64,000 bases of DNA from Ehretia macrophylla (GCA_037974665.1 CM075767.1:24825498-24889497); one strand, 5' to 3'; positions 11,256-22,479 are shown, numbered from the stretch's first letter. A program made the numbers and translations. Notes: generated by a model not told the origin, from the letters alone.

Positions 11256-11583
11256 GTATAATTGTTGCAATATTAGTCACTAATTTAAAAAAATTTCATC
11301 CTATTTACTGTTACCCCAGATTTAATTATTTTTTTTCTCACAAATTAAATTAACGTTTCCGAATTAAATATCGCTATTCTCATGACACGTCCATGTTGCT
11401 ATTAATTTAATCTGAACGTTAGGCTTCCATTTACTCCATCTCGCCACGTTTTGCCAATGCTTGTCGCATAAATTCACGAGCCTCTAAGTGCTTCCTTGGT
11501 TTGGTAATAAAGGCACCTCAAGCCTTGTAAATGGTTGTGTCATAGAATTTTTTTTTTTTGGTCAATATGTTATACGAATTCAC
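11256..11583. other. non-coding spacer downstream of the GRF gene
   Basis: AT-rich sequence, presumably holding the 3' end of the GRF transcript. No gene was recognised. The phrase around 11440-11560, with CACGTTTTGCCAATGC, resembles the tandem repeat that follows and may be a diverged partial copy of it. Confidence 0.4.
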
Positions 11584-12780
11584 AAACCTTTGCAGCAAGG
11601 GATTATTCAAACAACGAAAGAAAATAAACAAACTTTTATTTAAACATTTTATAGGAAATATCAAAAAATCTACCTCGAATCATCACAATTTCATTTATTG
11701 TTATTATTGATTATTTTTTTCATTTGCATTTAACCATTTTATATATTTACAAATTAAATTATATACACATATGTGAGGAATAATCTGCAATCTGAACGTT
11801 TGCTTTAATTTTCTTCTTCTACCCACGTTTTTCAATGCTTCGCAATAGCACCTTTACACTAATTTTTTTTCTCATCTATCATAGAAATGCACAAGGCTCG
11901 ATATGCACATTTGCAGAAACCTTAGCTAACTTGTGTCAGTCACCTTTGCAGCAACCTTAGCTAACTTGTGTCAGTCACCTTTGCAGCAAGGGATTATTCA
12001 AACAACGAAAGAAAATAAACAAACGATTATTTAAACATTTTATAGAAAATATCGAAAAATATACCTCGAATCATCACAATTTCATTTTTTTTATTGATTA
12101 TTTTTTTAAATTTATATTTAACCATTTTATATATTTAAAAATTAAATTATAGACACAGATGTGAGGAGTTATCTGCAATGTTTGCTTTAATTTTCTTCTT
12201 CCGCCCACGTTTTTCAATGCTTCGCAATAGTACCTTTGCACCAATTTTTTTTCTCACCTGTCATAGAAATGCACAAGGCTCGAGATGCCTATTTGCAACA
12301 ACCTTAGCTAACTTGTGTCAATCACCTTTGCAGCAACCTTAGTTAACTTATGTCAGTCACCTTTGCAGCAAGGGATTATTCAAATAACGAAAGAAAATAA
12401 ACAAACGTTTATTTAAACATTTTATAAGAAATATCAAAAAATCTACCTTGAATCATCACAAATTCTTTTTTTTTTTTTAAATTATTGATTATTTTTTTCA
12501 TTTATATTAAACCATTTTATATATTTACATATTAAATTATATACACACATGTGAGGAATAATCTACAATCTGAACGTTTGCTTTAATTTTCTTCTTCTGC
12601 CCACGTTTTTCAATGCTTCGCAATAGTACCTTTGCATCAATTTTTTCTCTCAGCTGTCTTACAAATGCACAAGGCTCGAGATGCACCTTTACAGCAACCT
12701 TAGCTAACTTGTGTCAGTTACCTTTGCAGCAACCTTAGCTAACTTGTGTCAGTCACTTTTACAACAACTTTAGCTAACTT
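11584..12780. repeat. ~390 bp tandem repeat, about three copies
   Basis: The phrase CAGCAAGGGATTATTCAAA occurs at 11593, 11984 and 12366, giving periods of 391 and 382 bp. Each copy then carries the same succession: an AT-rich block, a T run, CCATTTTATATATTTA, CCCACGTTTTTCAATGCTTC and a short internal repeat of AGCTAACTTGTGTCAGTCAC. That short repeat is itself duplicated at the copy junctions (11926-11990, 12300-12365, 12690-12780). No coding sequence is present. It separates the GRF gene from the Ulp1-like gene. Confidence 0.85.
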
Positions 12781-13380
12781 GACATACAATTTTATTTGGC
12801 TCGAGGTAGCCTTGTGTAATATTTGTTAATAAAATAATAAAAGAAAAACAAATGCACCTAACCTGTTATCTACTTTTAAAATTAAAAAAACATATCAATG
12901 TCTGTTGGTTAAAATTTTTTTGTCAAAAAGTTTTTAGCCAACATCATAACTGGTGGGACTGCAGCATTAATTGATGACAAATAACGCATTTAATGCTAGT
13001 GGGACTGCAACATTAATTGTTTGTGATCACAGTGAAGCAAGGTGATGAATGGCATTAAAATTACGGAGAATATAAGCTGGGTATGTGATTTTATTTGTGA
13101 TGTACATGCAATTACTCCACAAACTTTGCTTACAAACCAATTGGAAGGAAGTTAATTATGTATTAGAAGAAAAATAAATGACAAAGAGGGGGGGGGGGGG
13201 TCATAAAAGAAGCTTGTCTAAATGACCTTGTAGAAGCTCAAAGAAATGCAAGGTTTGAATTATTTTACATATACGATGTTTATATTCATTTTTAATTTTA
13301 TTGAAAATTAATTAGGACAATGTGCAAATGTATTTATTATATTAAAATGGATATGTGTAGGGTATAAAAACGAATTCGTG
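12781..13380. other. spacer with a G13 run, possible upstream exon
   Basis: No clear gene. A run of 13 G residues lies at 13188-13200, notable in an AT-rich context. Just after it a short frame (VIKEACLNDLVEAQRNAR) ends at a GT at about 13250 and could be an upstream exon of the Ulp1-like gene. The phase does not fit the next exon cleanly, so it is not joined to it here. Confidence 0.4.
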
Positions 13381-15792
13381 ATGAGAAAAGAATTCAAAAA
13401 TCTCAAACAACAGATTAATGAGGCAACAACAGTTGTGAAAGAGTTCATACAAACCCAAAAAACTCAATGTAAAGACAGTGTAAATGGGGCCATTCGTGAT
13501 GCCTGTGGTGACCCCATCCTATATCGGAAGGCTTGGAGCTGAGCCAACTGAATATATAAAGATGTCTCATATATTCGTGCAGGCGCTTTTTCTAGTGTGG
13601 GGTTCCACCTGGGAAGGGACAAAACCGTGAGGAGTATGGGCTCCAAAGCAGACAATACTTGTATAGTGCGCTTCCGGGCCCATTGGCCATGGCCTCGGTG
13701 CTCGCTTGGGCCCTAAGTCCAGGGAGTATCCTGCAGGCGTGGGGGTGTTGGTTTTGGGGCATTACAAAATTGGTATCAAAGTCGACCTTCCTTTGCACCA
13801 GTGGCCCGCGAGGGCGCTGGGCCTCCTTAAGGGGGGAGGGGAGGATGTGGTGACCCCATCCCACATCGGAAGGCTTGGAGCTGGGCCAATTGAATATATA
13901 GAGATGTCTCGTATATTCGTGCAGACGCCTTTTCTATTGTGGGGTTCCACCTAGGAAGGGACAAAACTGTGAGGAGTATGGGCTCCAAAGCGGACAATAC
14001 TTGCATAGTGCGCTTTTGGGCCCACTCGTCATGGCCTTGGTATTCGCTTGGGCCCTAAGTCCACGGAGTATCCTGCAGGCGTGGGGGTGTTGGTTTCGGA
14101 GCATTACAATGCCAAAGGAAAAAATGTTTTGGGTGAAGATTCGATATCCATCACCTCCCCACTAAACAAGAATCGAAGTGGTTCGATGCATATTATTGTG
14201 CCGATGAAAAACGTGGAAAAACAACCACAAAGGTGTCTTTCATTTGGGGTTAAAGGAAAAACCATTTTCCATGAAAATGCGATTGAGATAAGTAGTGACA
14301 CGAATACTACAGTACCTTTGCAACACTTGGATAATGTTTCATATGTAGATGGTCTAAGAATGAAAAAAGATGAAGAATTTTTATTTGAATTCTTATTTTC
14401 ACTAGAGAAGGACCCTAGGCAAGTTTCATTAAGATTGATTACAATTTTTTTAATGTTGTTATTTATTTACTCATATAAATTAAGTTTGACTAATTTTTTG
14501 ACATTAATATTATAGGGAGGTATTGGTTAGCATGAATTACAATTTTCTTACAAGATTTGAGATGCGACAACTAATGCCGAACAAGGACATATCCTCAACC
14601 GTAAACATTTTATCATTCATGTCGTTATGTCAATTGTTACGTTTTACTTTAAACTTATTACATTAAACTTATCTATATACATATAATTTCCATAGATCAT
14701 TGATTGCTATGTAGCTCAACTTGGAAATAATGTTAAGCATGACGATGCAAAACTGCCCAAATGGTATCTTCCATCTCTATTCACGGTATGTATACGAATA
14801 GAAAAAACAACCCTTAATTCGTTCTTATCATTTTGTAATATTTAGAAATGTGTATAATTAATATGGATTTTTTATGATTACACCATGCTGAATGGTACCC
14901 ACCCCAAATTGAAAAGGTGTTAAATCTTCATGAAATATTATATTTGTAATCTCTAAGTAATTTACGTCACTGCTGCTGAATGGTTCCACCCCCAATACTA
15001 TGAAGTCAACACAGGTGGTTTATTTAAAAATATCCATGCACGTTAAGTCCTTTGGAGTAATAAATCTTCAAAGCATGTTACCTTTGTAATTTTCAAATAT
15101 TCTGTAATGGCAGCGGCAAATTATTCACGAAGTTGAGGAAAAGCCTATTCGAGTTTCTAAGTGTATTGTATTGTTTTGGGGGGAACATAAATTTATTGGT
15201 TCATTAAAGAATTGTGAATAGGTAATTTATTCTTCAAATTTTAATTTTTTTAATAAATTGTTTCATAACCTATTAGCTCATTTTGCATACTCGCTTTGGT
15301 TAGTTAAATACTTATAATATAGTAATATTGTTTATTTTTACAGATTTTTTTTACCAATGAATTACAAAAACATACATTGGTATCTGTGTGTAGTTGACTT
15401 CATAAAAAATGAGGTCCACATATGTAATACTACTCCACATCGTGATACAAGGGACCCCATAATCGATCAAGTGTCAAAATTGGTACAAATAATCTTAATG
15501 TTTATCATTTTTCATATATAGTATCAAATGCAATTTTAGAAAAATTAATATTTATATTTTGCAGCTGAAATACTTGGATGAGTTATTTGAATATGAAGAA
15601 CCCGAAACATACCGGGCAATGCAAAAATTTTTATCAATGCCACTGTATCATCCCTCGTGGACACCTATTCAAGAGGGCGAACATGATTGTGGTTTATGCG
15701 TGTGTCTAATGATGAAAGAATACAAGTCCATGACAGCTTTCAAGATTGCAGATTTTGCTGAAAAACGCAAGCAATTTGCGTTTGACTTATAG
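13381..15792 (+). pseudogene. Ulp1/C48 SUMO-protease-like gene, multi-exon, TRIM-interrupted
   Basis: The C-terminal half is a Ulp1-type cysteine protease fold, which cleaves SUMO-like tags. Readable exons: 13381-13503 joined to 14114-14418 (coiled-coil-like start, MRKEFKNLKQQINEATT); 14516-14600; 14696-14785; 15114-15221; 15344-15482; 15565-15792. The histidine region is NYKNIHWYLCVVDF. The aspartate position reads EVHICNTTP, Asn instead of Asp. The glutamine and cysteine region is PIQEGEHDCGLCVCLMM. The stop is TAG at 15790. Exon 1 is split by a TRIM that duplicated ATGCC, and the frame is continuous if it is ignored. The intron at 14419 starts with GC instead of GT. The fourth exon ends in an in-frame TAG. 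It is probably inactive. Ulp1-like genes are known cargo of Kaonashi-type MULEs. Confidence 0.78.
13504..14108 (+). mobile_element. TRIM retrotransposon, complete, in a coding exon
   Basis: A 605 bp non-coding LTR element. The LTRs at 13504-13766 and 13846-14108 are both 263 bp and start TGTGGTGACC and end GCATTACA. The TSD ATGCC is at 13499-13503 and 14109-14113. The 79 bp interior holds a PBS (TTGGTATCAAAG near 13770) and a purine tract (AAGGGGGGAGGGGAGGA) ending at 13845. I count about 25 differences between the two LTRs, mostly transitions, so the insertion is old. Such elements move only with proteins supplied in trans. Confidence 0.93.
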
Positions 15793-16526
15793 AGGCACTG
15801 GGGAAACACATGCAATCCCGTCAATGTTTAGCAGTGAGCCTGTGCTATTTTTAGTTAAATCTTCTTGTAATTTTTGCGGGGTGCGGTATGCACCTATGAA
15901 ACTTCTACTTAACTTTAATTTTGTTTTTATGGTTAAACTTTGGTTTAGTTTTGAGGGGTGTGGTATACTTTCTTATTTTTATAAGAAAATGATTTCAAAC
16001 AAAGATGAAAGTCCCAATAATATACTTCTTTCAATTCTATATACCCCAGTTATTTCTAATTCCTATCCAACAATCTTTGATTTCTATATACCCAGTTCTT
16101 TCTAATTCCTATCCAATAAAAAGTCCATGGAAGACGTGTTTACTTCAAAATCAATCCAAAACTGAGATATTCATAATTTTAACCAAATTTGACGTATCAT
16201 ACCAACTACAACTAAATATGCATGTGGCATTATTCAAACAATTCTATTAATCGTACTTGAAACTCAAAAAAATTATTGAAAGGTTTAATAAAAGAAAAAG
16301 TCCTAGCTGCATCCATATATAAAGTAAAATTTGTGAAAATATTATGAAAATCTAAAACAAGTCCTATAGTTATTCTAAAACCACAGTTTTGTCCACCAAC
16401 TTGCTAGAAAAGCATAACTAAAATAGCTAAAAGCATGAACTGTACTGAACACTAATATATCATACCAATAAGATAGTGTTATGAATTATCCGGACATAAC
16501 AAGTTTAAAATGTTTTCCGCATCACG
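15793..16526. other. spacer between two convergent Ulp1-like genes
   Basis: AT-rich, with no gene recognised. It contains a local duplication: the phrase TTCTAATTCCTATCCAA occurs near 16053 and 16101. It presumably holds the 3' ends of the two flanking Ulp1-like genes. Confidence 0.5.
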
Positions 16527-17040
16527 CTATAAATTGAACGCCAACTTTTTGCGTTCAATGGCAGACTCTTCATCACTTAGAGAGCGAACCTTGCCCAGTT
16601 TCTCCATCATTAAACATATATACAGACCACAATCATTCCTATTAGATTGGGTGGTGACCCAGCTAGGATAATGTATTTTCAACTTGGTCAAACTCGTCAG
16701 ACATGGATATGCATCACGATCTACCTCCTTCAATATCCTATGCATTCTATCAACCTATAATTGTGCCAGTGTTAAATCTTACTAGTAAATTACCCAAGCA
16801 CATTTTGCACCAGGAAACAAGAAAAAAAAAAAGACAATTTAACCATATCAAGGTCACCACACACTTCTCTATTACTGTCATTCGCCTTGGGTCTATGAGG
16901 GTATCACATATTTCCACAGTATTTTTCAATATATTAATTATGCATAATACCCAGTGGTCATCATAATTCACAGGCAAGTACATCATAATACCCAGTCGTT
17001 TGAGCCAGTAAGATCAACAAACTCCACACTCATTTTCTCT
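16527..17040 (-). pseudogene. second Ulp1/C48 protease-like fragment, convergent
   Basis: Two exons on the minus strand encode only the catalytic end of a Ulp1-type cysteine protease. The upstream piece, about 16860-16990, reads YDDHWVLCIINIL then EICDTLIDP, giving the catalytic His and Asp. The last exon, 16754 to 16527, reads SWVTTQSNRNDCGLYICLMM, giving the Gln and Cys, and ends KKLAFNL-stop. An intron with a TATAG acceptor separates them. The N-terminal part of the gene is missing, so it is called truncated. All four catalytic positions are conventional, unlike the neighbour ending at 15792, whose Asp is Asn. Both end in a similar E-R/K-K-x-L/F-A-F-N/D-L tail, so they are relatives placed tail to tail. 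Confidence 0.7.
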
Positions 17041-18236
17041 GCGTGTGACTCAAATTTGAACTCACGTGACTAGAGGGTCGTATTAAATTGATGTATATAA
17101 TGATATGTTTAATAGACATTCTCATGAAGATCATTCATGCTTTACGGCCAGAGTTAAAATTCACTTTTTTACTATCAGTAATCTCATTACTAACTTTATA
17201 AGAAAGTTCATTTTGGGCCCTTGACTCATTAGTCCACAGATTATTTAGAGAAGATAGTACTAAATTCTAAAAAGCAAATTACGCGCTAGTCTAAAAACTT
17301 GCACAAAGTTTCAAAACACCAAAAAGTAGACGGAGAAATATAATTTGAAATAGATCAACTGAGATCTCAATTAAATTGTACCAAGAATTATTAGAAACTC
17401 CATATGAAACTATGTTTTTACATTAATATACAATGCTAAATAACCTTAATTGTCTTGACCATTAGTAGTAATACAATATGTACAAATATGGAGATCTAAA
17501 ATATCAAAGTGCAATCCTTATTGGGGAAAATTTGAAGCCAAGAGTTCTCAAACTGTCATAGTCTTTTCTTTTTTTTTTTGGTCCAAAGATAAATTGATAT
17601 GAACAAGTTAAATATAAAACCCATCTTCATACCCCGGAGGGTGGGAAATCAAAAACGGATAAGCGTTGCAACTAATCCGGGATATTAGCTAGCGAGTCAA
17701 GAGCTAAATAGTTCATAACAGTTCTAGCTAGCTAGTCTGCTACACAAGTCAAGTCTCGATAGTAGGAAATCTTCGATTAATAGCTCATATATTCTCCTCA
17801 ATCTATTAATTCAGGTGCCAGAAAAATATAAATATGGACAAACAATCAAAACACACAAGCAGAGATCATCTGCAAAGGTCAAAAGGAAAATGAACTACAA
17901 TGTAAAATTAACGCCTGTATGTTATTTTGACTGCATACGACTATAACTGAAACATTTTCATAAATAAAACCAAAACATTAAGACATACCCTGTCTTTTGC
18001 TTCAGGTTCAACAAATTCTCTTTTTGGTCTGTTCGACAATTGTTTCCTGCACACAAAAATGAATATAGTCTAAAATATTCTATTTGGAAACAAAGAGAAA
18101 AAGATCAGAGAACAGCTAATGAAATGAGGAAACATCTGATATTTTCTATAAGCTTATAAACTCTGTGAACTAGTCATCAATTTTTGGATGAAAAAGACTT
18201 AAAAATTAATTAAACGCAGTCGCGAGACTACTAATG
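17041..18236. other. non-coding spacer
   Basis: No coding segment was recognised on either strand. A T run at about 17570-17580 followed by GGTCCAAAGATAAATTG could be the reversed tail of a retroposon, but no body of such an element was identified. Confidence 0.4.
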
Positions 18237-18728
18237 ATTACGGAATCACATCGAAGAAAGACAGATAAAGACGCGGCGTTGCTTCAAGATGGCTCCAAAA
18301 ATGGATCTGGTCAGAGTACACGAACAAAAAAAAATGGAGAAAATAGAAATGAGAAAAAATTTTGTGAGATGAAGATGAAGAAAATTAAAGACTGCAAAGA
18401 ATTACGGAATCACACCGGATGAAGGCAGATAAAGGCGTGGCGTTGCTTCAAGATGGCTCCAGCAATGGATCTGGTCAGAGTACACTAACAAAAAAAAATG
18501 GAGAAAATAGAAATGAGAAAAAAATTTGTGAGATGAAGATGAAGAAAATTAAAGACTACAAAGAATTACCGAATCACACCGGATGAAGGCAAATAAAGGC
18601 GCGGTGTTGCTTCAAGATGGCTCCAGAAATGGATCTGGTCAGAGTACACCAACAAAAAAAAATGGAAAAAATAGAAATGAAAAAAAAAATTGTGAGATGA
18701 AGATGAATAAAATTAAAGGTCGTCAGAT
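18237..18728. repeat. 164 bp tandem repeat, three copies
   Basis: The phrase ATTAC(G/C)GAATCACA starts at 18237, 18401 and 18565, exactly 164 bp apart each time. Each unit contains GTTGCTTCAAGATGGCTCCA and CTGGTCAGAGTACAC, then an A run and AGATGAAGATGAAG. Copies differ by a few substitutions and the array ends near 18728. Short open frames over it (QDGSKNGSGQST and so on) are by-products of the repeat. Confidence 0.9.
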
Positions 18729-18789
18729 GCATGGCATTGGTTCTGGAAAAAAGAAAATATTAGTGGCATTGGTATTTGCATAAAGGGTA

Positions 18790-18885
18790 ACGTTGTCATT
18801 TGATGATGATTTTTCCTATGCGGGGCATAAAGGTAATTGTGCATGATGATATTTCCTATGTGGGGCATAAAGGTAATTGTGCAGA
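18790..18885. repeat. short tandem duplication
   Basis: The phrase TTTCCTATG(C/T)GGGGCATAAAG followed by GTAATTGTGCA occurs twice in succession, about 42 bp apart. Confidence 0.7.
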
Positions 18886-18942
18886 CTTTAGCCCATTTAG
18901 TAAAAAAAAAAATTAATCTGACATAATTGCTGGACATCAATC

Positions 18943-19242
18943 CACGTGTAGATCTTACACCTCTGACCACGTGTCCATTCCACGTGGTTGTGGCATATTT
19001 GCCACAGCCTCATAGAAGCACAACCCTTTTGCATTACCAAGGCACTTTGTCCAGATTCTTCTTGAGAAAAAACAATCAGAGAATAAGTTATCGCATGTTT
19101 CAATGTGAGTGTAACTGGTATGCCATGTGGCTCTCTAATGGCTATGCCATGTGACAACGGTTGAGGTTGGGAGGGAAAATCTAAAAATTTGAATTTTTAA
19201 ATTTTATCATTTTTTTAACTATGATATAGATGTGGGCACGTG
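18943..19242. promoter_or_regulatory. cluster of CACGTG G-box cores
   Basis: CACGTG occurs at 18943-18948, 18968-18973 and 18981-18986, with a fourth at 19237-19242 (GGCACGTGGCAT). G-boxes bind bZIP and bHLH factors in plants, including ABA- and light-response factors. Three within 44 bp is far above chance in AT-rich DNA. No gene start was recognised beside them, so the function is unproven. Confidence 0.45.
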
Positions 19243-20788
19243 GCATCCCCACATTGAGCTATGTGGCCCTCATTATCACCCACTATCTGACCCAAGTTTG
19301 ACTCTAATGCATACACATAGTACACCAAGAACATGCACTAAACGATAAATTCTAGATTTATAAAAAAAATCTACTAACATTTGTATCAAATTTGTTATTA
19401 GGCCAAAATTGACAAATTTTATATCGTCAAAAAGCTCTCAACGAGCACTTTCTACCCATACTAAAATTACTTGATTTCATTCTACTGAACAGTAACGAAA
19501 ATTAAAGAATTTCATGCCAAAAAATATCTCTAATTTCAATAATTTTAGCAATATCATGCATAATTACGTAAAATGAATAGAAAACCAAAGGGTACAATGT
19601 TGATACCAATGAACAATTTTAATACATGTTCAGATTCTTCATTGAATCAAAATTACATAAACTAAAGGACTAACCTCTTGTAGATTTTCAAGGAAAAACT
19701 GTAGGAAGTTCGCCGTTCTCAACCCGTATCTTGTTCGTTCTGGAATCTATGTGTAGAAATAATAAATAATATAATAAATCTCTCTCTAATAGTTTAACCT
19801 TTTAGATGAGGTGGTTACTTAACATGGTATCAGAGCCTAGGCTATCATAAGGTCCTGGGTTCAAAACTCACCGCTACCCATTTATAAAATTGTCCAAGTG
19901 CAAGGCTCAAAACTAACTCCACCTGCACTTGCAATAATATAACAAACCCTTCACTTAACACCATGTCTACAATATTTTATTGTAGTCTTTAAGTTCACAA
20001 CTTAAATACTAGAGAGATTATGGAGTGTTTTTTAGAGAATGAAAGCAGAGAAAATATTTTTATTTTTTCTAGACAGGGTAGAATGAATGCATACTTTATG
20101 TTCTATCACTTTTGGTTTTGTATACGAGTTAGTATATATATCTCAATAGCTCACTAAGTTACCCAAATGGGTTTATCTTGGGCGACCCATGACCCAATAT
20201 CCAACATAAATAAACTCGATAGGATTACGACCACTATGATAATTATAAGAAAGTCGTCATCAATAAATAGAATCAACCAGATTTCATAAACAAAAATAAT
20301 ATTGATTTTACTGAAGCAAGTAAGTTGCATACTTTTCTAAAAACCATCAATATTATATATAGCCTTGCTCGGTTATTGAAAAATAAAAACACAAATCAAG
20401 GCTAATTAGGGTGAGAGAAAGCAAGAATTGCCTCCTCTTTATAATTAGTCTTTTATCTTTGGAACTATTTCATAATACTATGGGTACTATTTTATAGTAT
20501 TCAGAAACTTTTCTTATTTTCTTTAGAAGGAGATTCCCATATATGACAAGAAAAAGAAAAGGTCAATATCACAACCTTAAGTCCTCTTTTTTTTTATCAT
20601 CATTTTACTCAAAGTACTACTTAGTTATGTCTTGTGCCTATAAATAACTTCTTTTTCCTATATAGTATTTTCTAGTTAGTAAAACATTAGACGACATAAT
20701 TTAGTACAACCAAATCAATAATAAGAGCGACTTTATCCATAAGTTGCCCTCTTTGTATGTCTTGAATTCTTTTCCACCTTGCCATATC
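19243..20788. other. non-coding spacer with a retroelement-end remnant
   Basis: No gene was recognised. It contains one dispersed repeat with a perfect tRNA-Met primer-site match (19791-19905, listed separately). The rest is AT-rich and unassigned. Confidence 0.4.
19791..19905 (+). repeat. dispersed repeat with a perfect tRNA-Met primer-site match
   Basis: TTAACA directly followed by TGGTATCAGAGCC at 19825-19837 looks like the end of an LTR and its primer-binding site. The stretch TTAGATGAGGTGG...GGGTTCAAAACTCACC...CCAAGTGCAA is shared with 23531-23650. It may be the remnant of a retrotransposon 5' end, or a tRNA-related SINE, since GGTTCAA resembles a polymerase III B box. Confidence 0.5.
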
Positions 20789-20793
20789 AAACC

Positions 20794-22146
20794 TGTTGAG
20801 TTATTGGGTTGAGTCCAAGTCCAATTAGGAGTTGAACACAAGTAGAATTCTATTAGAAGAATAAATAGGAATAAGAATCCTAGTAGAGTTAAGTTAATTT
20901 TGGTGCCTATAAATAAGAGTTTCTAGCTTGTAATTTAGTGTCACGAAAGCCATACCCTATGGGGGGTGTGGAAGGGGGTGAGCAGAGTGATTGAAAGTAT
21001 TTTTCGTACTTTTGTTAGAAAAAATTCGATTATAGGGAGGGTTTAGACTTTAGCCATAGATAAAATCTTTGTGTGAGGGTTTAGAGTTTTTCCGTTCATA
21101 AAGTCACTTGGGAGGGGTTTTTATAATTTTTCTTAAAAACTGTAAGCATGTGAGTGAGGGGGAGGGTTTAGATATTTGTTTGTCCAAAAGATCTATTGCA
21201 TTGTAATGATTGATTTTTGATAAGAGAATTTCTCAATTACTTGGGTCGTGGATGGAAGCAGAGGGCCGAACCACATTAAACACCTTGTGTTGACTTTTGT
21301 TGTGTGTTGTGTGATTATGTGTGTGTGTGTGTGTGTCCGATTCCCAACAAAGTGGTATCAAAGCCTAGGCTCGGGGATTGGGCATGACGAGAGGAGATGA
21401 TGCATCGATGAAGATGTATTGATAGCTATCAAACGAGGCTCTAGCGGATGAAGACTAAGGAAGATGTTCTCAAGGGTGCTGTTCTGATTGCTATTGAGTG
21501 CAGACTTTAGCATGAAGATGAAGATGGATATGAAGGCTGAGAAGAGGTCTCAGTTACAGCGAGAGACCTTGGACTTTTCGCCAAGGGAGGATTTGTTGGG
21601 TTATTGACTTGAGTCCAAGTCCAATTAGGAGTTGAAGACAAACAAAAGTCTATTAGGAAAAGAAATCAGAATCAGAATCCTAGTACAGTTTGGTTAATTT
21701 TGGTGCCAATAAATAGGACTTTCTACCTTGTAATTTAGTACCACGAAAGTCATACCCCATGAGGGGTGTAGAAGGGGGTAAGCCGAGTGATTGAGAGTGT
21801 TTTTCGTACTTTTGCCAAAAAAAAGTCGATTATGGAGAGGGTTTAAACTTTAGTTATAGATAAAGTCATTGTACGAGGATTTAGACTTTTTCTGTTTATA
21901 AAGTCACATGGGAGGGTTTTTTTTATATAGTTTTTCTTAAAAATTGTGAGCGTGTGAGTGAGGGGATGGTTTGGATCTTTGTCCATCCAAAAGATCTGTT
22001 GCGTTGTAATGATTGATTGCTGATTAGTGAATTTCCTAATTACTTGGGTCGTGAATGTAAACAAAGGGCCGAACTACGTTAAACACCTTGTGTTGATTTT
22101 TGTTGTGCGTTGTGTGATTATATGTATGTGTGTCTGATTCCCAACA
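20794..22146 (+). mobile_element. TRIM-like non-coding LTR retrotransposon
   Basis: A 1353 bp element with TSD AAACC at 20789-20793 and 22147-22151. The LTRs lie at 20794-21349 (556 bp) and 21594-22146 (553 bp), both TGTTG(A/G)GTTATTG...GATTCCCAACA. The 244 bp interior begins with the PBS AAGTGGTATCAAAGCC at 21350 and ends with the purine tract AAGGGAGGATT before 21594. A (GT)n stretch near 21320-21335 accounts for part of the length difference between the LTRs. There is no protein-coding capacity, so it depends on helper enzymes. The size is above typical TRIMs, hence TRIM-like. Confidence 0.92.
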
Positions 22147-22479
22147 AAACCTGCTTAGGCAATGTAATTACACAACTGATTGAAAAGTATGCTCTTTAAG
22201 GGAAACATGAACCATACAATACCGAGAATATTATTAGTCCACGTGCTAAGTGAGTGCATAAGAGAAACAAAAAAGTACTGTAGTCATACCATGGCGAACA
22301 AGTTCAGAATTTTCAACAATTTAGAAATAAATATACAAATCCACATGAAATATCATGATATTGATTAATCATATCAAACCAAAAATATTATCGGTTTTAT
22401 TTCTAGTATCAATAGCTTTAATACCACTTGATAGAATTTATAGGATCAAATACCAGAAAATAGAACACCATATTAAATG

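Noticed and set aside
11584..12780. Possible CRISPR-like regular repeat array
   Set aside because: Units are ~390 bp without a short repeat/spacer pattern, and the DNA is plant nuclear.
13464..13954. Pro/Gly/Trp-rich frames on both strands
   Set aside because: They cover the TRIM LTRs, which are non-coding.
18234..18783. Frames reading QDGSKNGSGQST repeatedly
   Set aside because: They are by-products of the 164 bp tandem repeat, with differing frames between copies.
19791..19905. Possible tRNA gene, from GGTTCAA and TGGTATCAGAGCC
   Set aside because: No cloverleaf could be drawn. The second motif is the complement of the tRNA-Met 3' end, as in primer sites.
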